A stretch of DNA of 64,000 nucleotides from Bacteroidales bacterium KHT7 (GTDB taxonomy: Bacteria; Bacteroidota; Bacteroidia; Bacteroidales; Bacteroidaceae), in assembly GCA_900102385.1 (NCBI GenBank), contig FNBQ01000014.1:44118-108117 (forward strand), read 5' to 3'. Positions 62,283 through 64,000 of the stretch are shown piece by piece (within the stretch, counting starts at the first letter, position 1; every line of letters starts with the position of its first letter). The notes beneath the pieces are model-generated. The model saw only the letters and a list, made by a program, of their open reading frames with translations. It ran no database searches and was not told where the DNA came from. Both the position numbers and the translations under genes were made by a program.

Positions 62283-62346
62283 CAGCCGTCTTTACGAGTT
62301 AGAGACATTTCAAACCTATTATTCATTTTTAAAACATTTTAACAAA

Positions 62347-62910
62347 ATGGCTACAAGAATTAGATTGCAGCGTAACGGTCGTAAGAGCTACGCTTTCTAC
62401 TCAATCGTTATTGCTGATGTAAGAGCTCCACGTGATGGTAAGTTTACAGAGAAGATTGGTACTTACAACCCTAACACCAATCCTGCTACAGTAGATTTGA
62501 ACTTTGAGCGTGCATTGTACTGGGTTGAGACTGGTGCTCAGCCAACTGACACTGTTCGCAACATCCTTTCAAACGAGGGCGTTTACATGATGAAGCACCT
62601 TAAGGGTGGTGTAAAGAAGGGCGCATTCGACGAGGCTGCTTGTGCTGCTAAGTTCGAGGCTTGGAAGAACGCTAAGACTCAGAAGACTGACGCTGCTAAG
62701 GCTAAGGTTGCTGATGCAAAGAAGGCTGACGTCGCTGCTCGTCTTGAGGCAGAGAAGAAGGTTAACGAGACTATCGCTAAGAAGGTTGCCGACAAGAAGG
62801 CTGCTGAGGCTCTTGCTAAGGCTGAGGCTGAAGCTGCTGCAAAGGCAGAGGCAGAGGCTGCTGAGGCTCCAGCTGAAGAGGCTGCTGCAGAAGCACCTGC
62901 AGAGGCATAA
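62347..62910 (+). CDS. rpsP: 30S ribosomal protein bS16
   Basis: 187 residues from [13 protein letters not shown]; the track-level frame is open 39 codons upstream, over the promoter and leader. The S16 core is residues 1-95 ([40 protein letters not shown]). The rest is an Ala/Lys/Glu-rich helix tail, about twice the length of the E. coli protein (82 residues); long tails of this kind are normal in Bacteroidetes. Strong promoter and terminator make it a single-gene unit. Confidence 0.97.
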   Translation: MATRIRLQRNGRKSYAFYSIVIADVRAPRDGKFTEKIGTYNPNTNPATVDLNFERALYWVETGAQPTDTVRNILSNEGVYMMKHLKGGVKKGAFDEAACAAKFEAWKNAKTQKTDAAKAKVADAKKADVAARLEAEKKVNETIAKKVADKKAAEALAKAEAEAAAKAEAEAAEAPAEEAAAEAPAEA

Positions 62911-62935
62911 TCAAAATCTTCTTATCTTAAGATTT

Positions 62936-62970
62936 AAAAAGGCTGTTCCAATCGGAGCAGCCTTTGATTT
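62936..62970 (+). terminator. Terminator after rpsP
   Basis: AAGGCTGTTCC, AATC loop, GGAGCAGCCTT (one G-T pair), then GATTTTT (hairpin 62939-62964). Confidence 0.85.
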
Positions 62971-63658
62971 TTATACACTTGCTATCTTTTTATTAGCGTA
63001 TAATACAACATCTTTTATTACCAGTTTCTGCACTGCGCAGATAAGTTCTTGCATTGCCATATAATTGGGTGCACCGTCACGAACAGGAAGCATAATATTC
63101 AACTCATCTGCATCTTTTGCATAAAAATTATGTCCATAATTGAATTGCCCGTTATGAGCTGATTTATGACAAGCTGTAGTAACAAATATTGCAGCGAATT
63201 TATCAAGATTTTCCGTATGAACAACAGCAACATGGTCATCTGCCCCGTAATCATAATTGCGGTACTTTGCAGAACCAAACATATCTATCGTTGTCGTGTT
63301 CTTTGAAAAGACTTCAACCTCATTTGAAATAAATGCAGAGATTCCAGTATCTGCTTCACCAGCCGTAACAAAAGGCAAATCGCCTTCTGTTCTGTCATCA
63401 CTTTTCAATCGTTTGCCACGAGTAGATTTTCCAAATAATTTTTCCACTTTAAACTCGCGCCACTCAAGCGAATCTATAGTTCGCAAAGCGTTAGATTCAC
63501 TTTCTGTCAAAGTATAGTCTGACAAGCCAGTAGTCGCAAGGTAAGCAGAAAGTTTACACATATTTTCCTCTTTTATCTCGCGTATAAATGACTCCATAAA
63601 ATCAAAGTCTATTTCACCATCGTTGGTCTGAGGGAGATGGATTATCCCAAATCGGTCA
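62971..63658 (-). pseudogene. 3' remnant of a type I/IIG restriction specificity (S) domain, cut by an IS
   Basis: Open frame from the IS border: RFGIIHLPQTNDGEIDFDFM, then ESFIREIKEENMCKLSAYLA and a TRD-like domain WREFKVEKLFGKSTRGKRLK, GDLPFVTAGEADTGISAF, DDHVAVVHTENL. This matches the last part of specificity domains of BcgI-like or fused methylase-specificity enzymes. The stretch before the first Met (63597) is still homologous (IHLPQT...EIDFDFM), so the gene extends into the IS and was truncated there; no start is left. The methylase part is missing, so it is probably dead. The exact IS border is between about 63635 and 63658. Confidence 0.65.
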
Positions 63659-64000
63659 TTAGGATTTCTCGGTGCTGTATGGCAGAGAGAAATCCTTTAG
63701 TTTTTCCCATATCGAGAGGAAGGATCGTCGTGTTTTCAACGACCTGGCCAAGTACAGAATGTGCTTGTTCTTTGTCCTTCCCAGATATGCGGGTGTTGAT
63801 ATCAGTTCGTAGCGGATTGTCTTGAGGAACTTCTTTTTGTCGGAGTTCATCAATGCATGGCGAAACAGCGACATGAAGTTGTATGCCATGATTATGAAAT
63901 TGCCGCAGGCTTCTGTCGCCCAGAAGTTGTGCGATACGAAGTCGTCTATAGAAAAATCGTATTTCAGTTCCTTGATTCTGTTCTCTGAGTCGGCTCTGCC
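63659..64000 (-). mobile_element. IS1380-like transposase, C-terminal part (continues past the window)
   Basis: The last 113 residues of the transposase are in view: RADSENRIKELKYDFSID, FWATEACGNFIIMAYNFMSL, AYLGRTKNKHILYLARSLK, ending TEKS. RADSENRIKELK followed by an A-E-A...AYN-M-LFR pattern is the C-terminal region of IS1380-family DDE transposases, frequent in Bacteroidetes. The 5' part and one inverted repeat lie to the right of the edge. Left inverted repeat not identified. Confidence 0.8.

Overview
The window reads as a chromosome segment of a gut- or rumen-type member of the Bacteroidales, most likely Prevotella or a close relative. The evidence is a SusC/SusD/SusE/SusF locus, promoters of the Bacteroidetes type (TTTG about 20 bases before TAnnTTTG), an Ala/Lys-rich tail on ribosomal protein S16, a NigD-like lipoprotein, and secreted enzymes ending in the short C-terminal tails common in Prevotella. 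I saw no tRNA, rRNA or CRISPR array.

Layout. 1-3.4 kb (minus): a GH53 galactanase translationally coupled to a GH2 beta-galactosidase that runs off the left edge. 3.4-8.1 kb (minus): a compact run of DUF4375 protein, NigD-like lipoprotein, SmpB, DNA/RNA nuclease, WG-repeat protein and a small secreted protein. 8.2-12.7 kb (plus): pectate lyase PL1 and a GH31 enzyme. 12.7-14.6 kb (minus): a MuiA/DUF4139 protein carrying an inserted SusC-type N-terminal module. 14.9-15.2 kb: about 21 copies of an 11-bp tandem repeat. 15.4-21.1 kb (plus): a loose accessory cluster (S41 peptidase, SDR, GyrI-like, isochorismatase-like, YjdF) in which three genes are decayed: a CDP-alcohol phosphatidyltransferase fragment, a class A beta-lactamase with an in-frame stop and a hairpin insertion, and a truncated chloramphenicol acetyltransferase. 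21-23.1 kb: a DUF4143 ATPase, a SprT-like protein and a 149-bp MITE-like element.

23.2-33.7 kb is a type I restriction-modification locus built as a DNA-inversion system: hsdR, hsdM, a half-length hsdS in the expression position, then (minus strand) a silent hsdS 3' half, a tyrosine recombinase, a DUF1016/PDDEXK nuclease, a full hsdS and a DUF2971 gene. Four copies of a 16-17 bp sequence in the central conserved region of hsdS, two in each orientation, are the likely crossover sites. The DUF2971 gene ends inside one of them, so inversion should also swap its C-terminus.

33.9-48.5 kb is a starch-utilisation locus: secreted alpha-amylase, then (after a rhomboid gene, a small membrane protein and a repeat-rich gap) susF-E-D-C on the minus strand, diverging from a LacI regulator and an MFS sugar transporter. 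48.5-54.1 kb holds an SGNH hydrolase, an 855-residue protein I cannot assign firmly, and a two-gene ABC exporter. 54.3-61.1 kb holds galE and a complete rnfBCDGEA operon led by rseC, encoding a membrane ferredoxin:NAD oxidoreductase. The right end has an esterase, rpsP, a restriction-specificity remnant and an IS1380-type transposase that continues past the edge.

The glycan genes work together: galactanase plus GH2 and pectate lyase attack pectic material, while amylase, Sus proteins, MalR-like regulator and MFS transporter handle starch. The most interesting part is the invertible hsdS/DUF2971 locus. All promoter and terminator calls are by eye.
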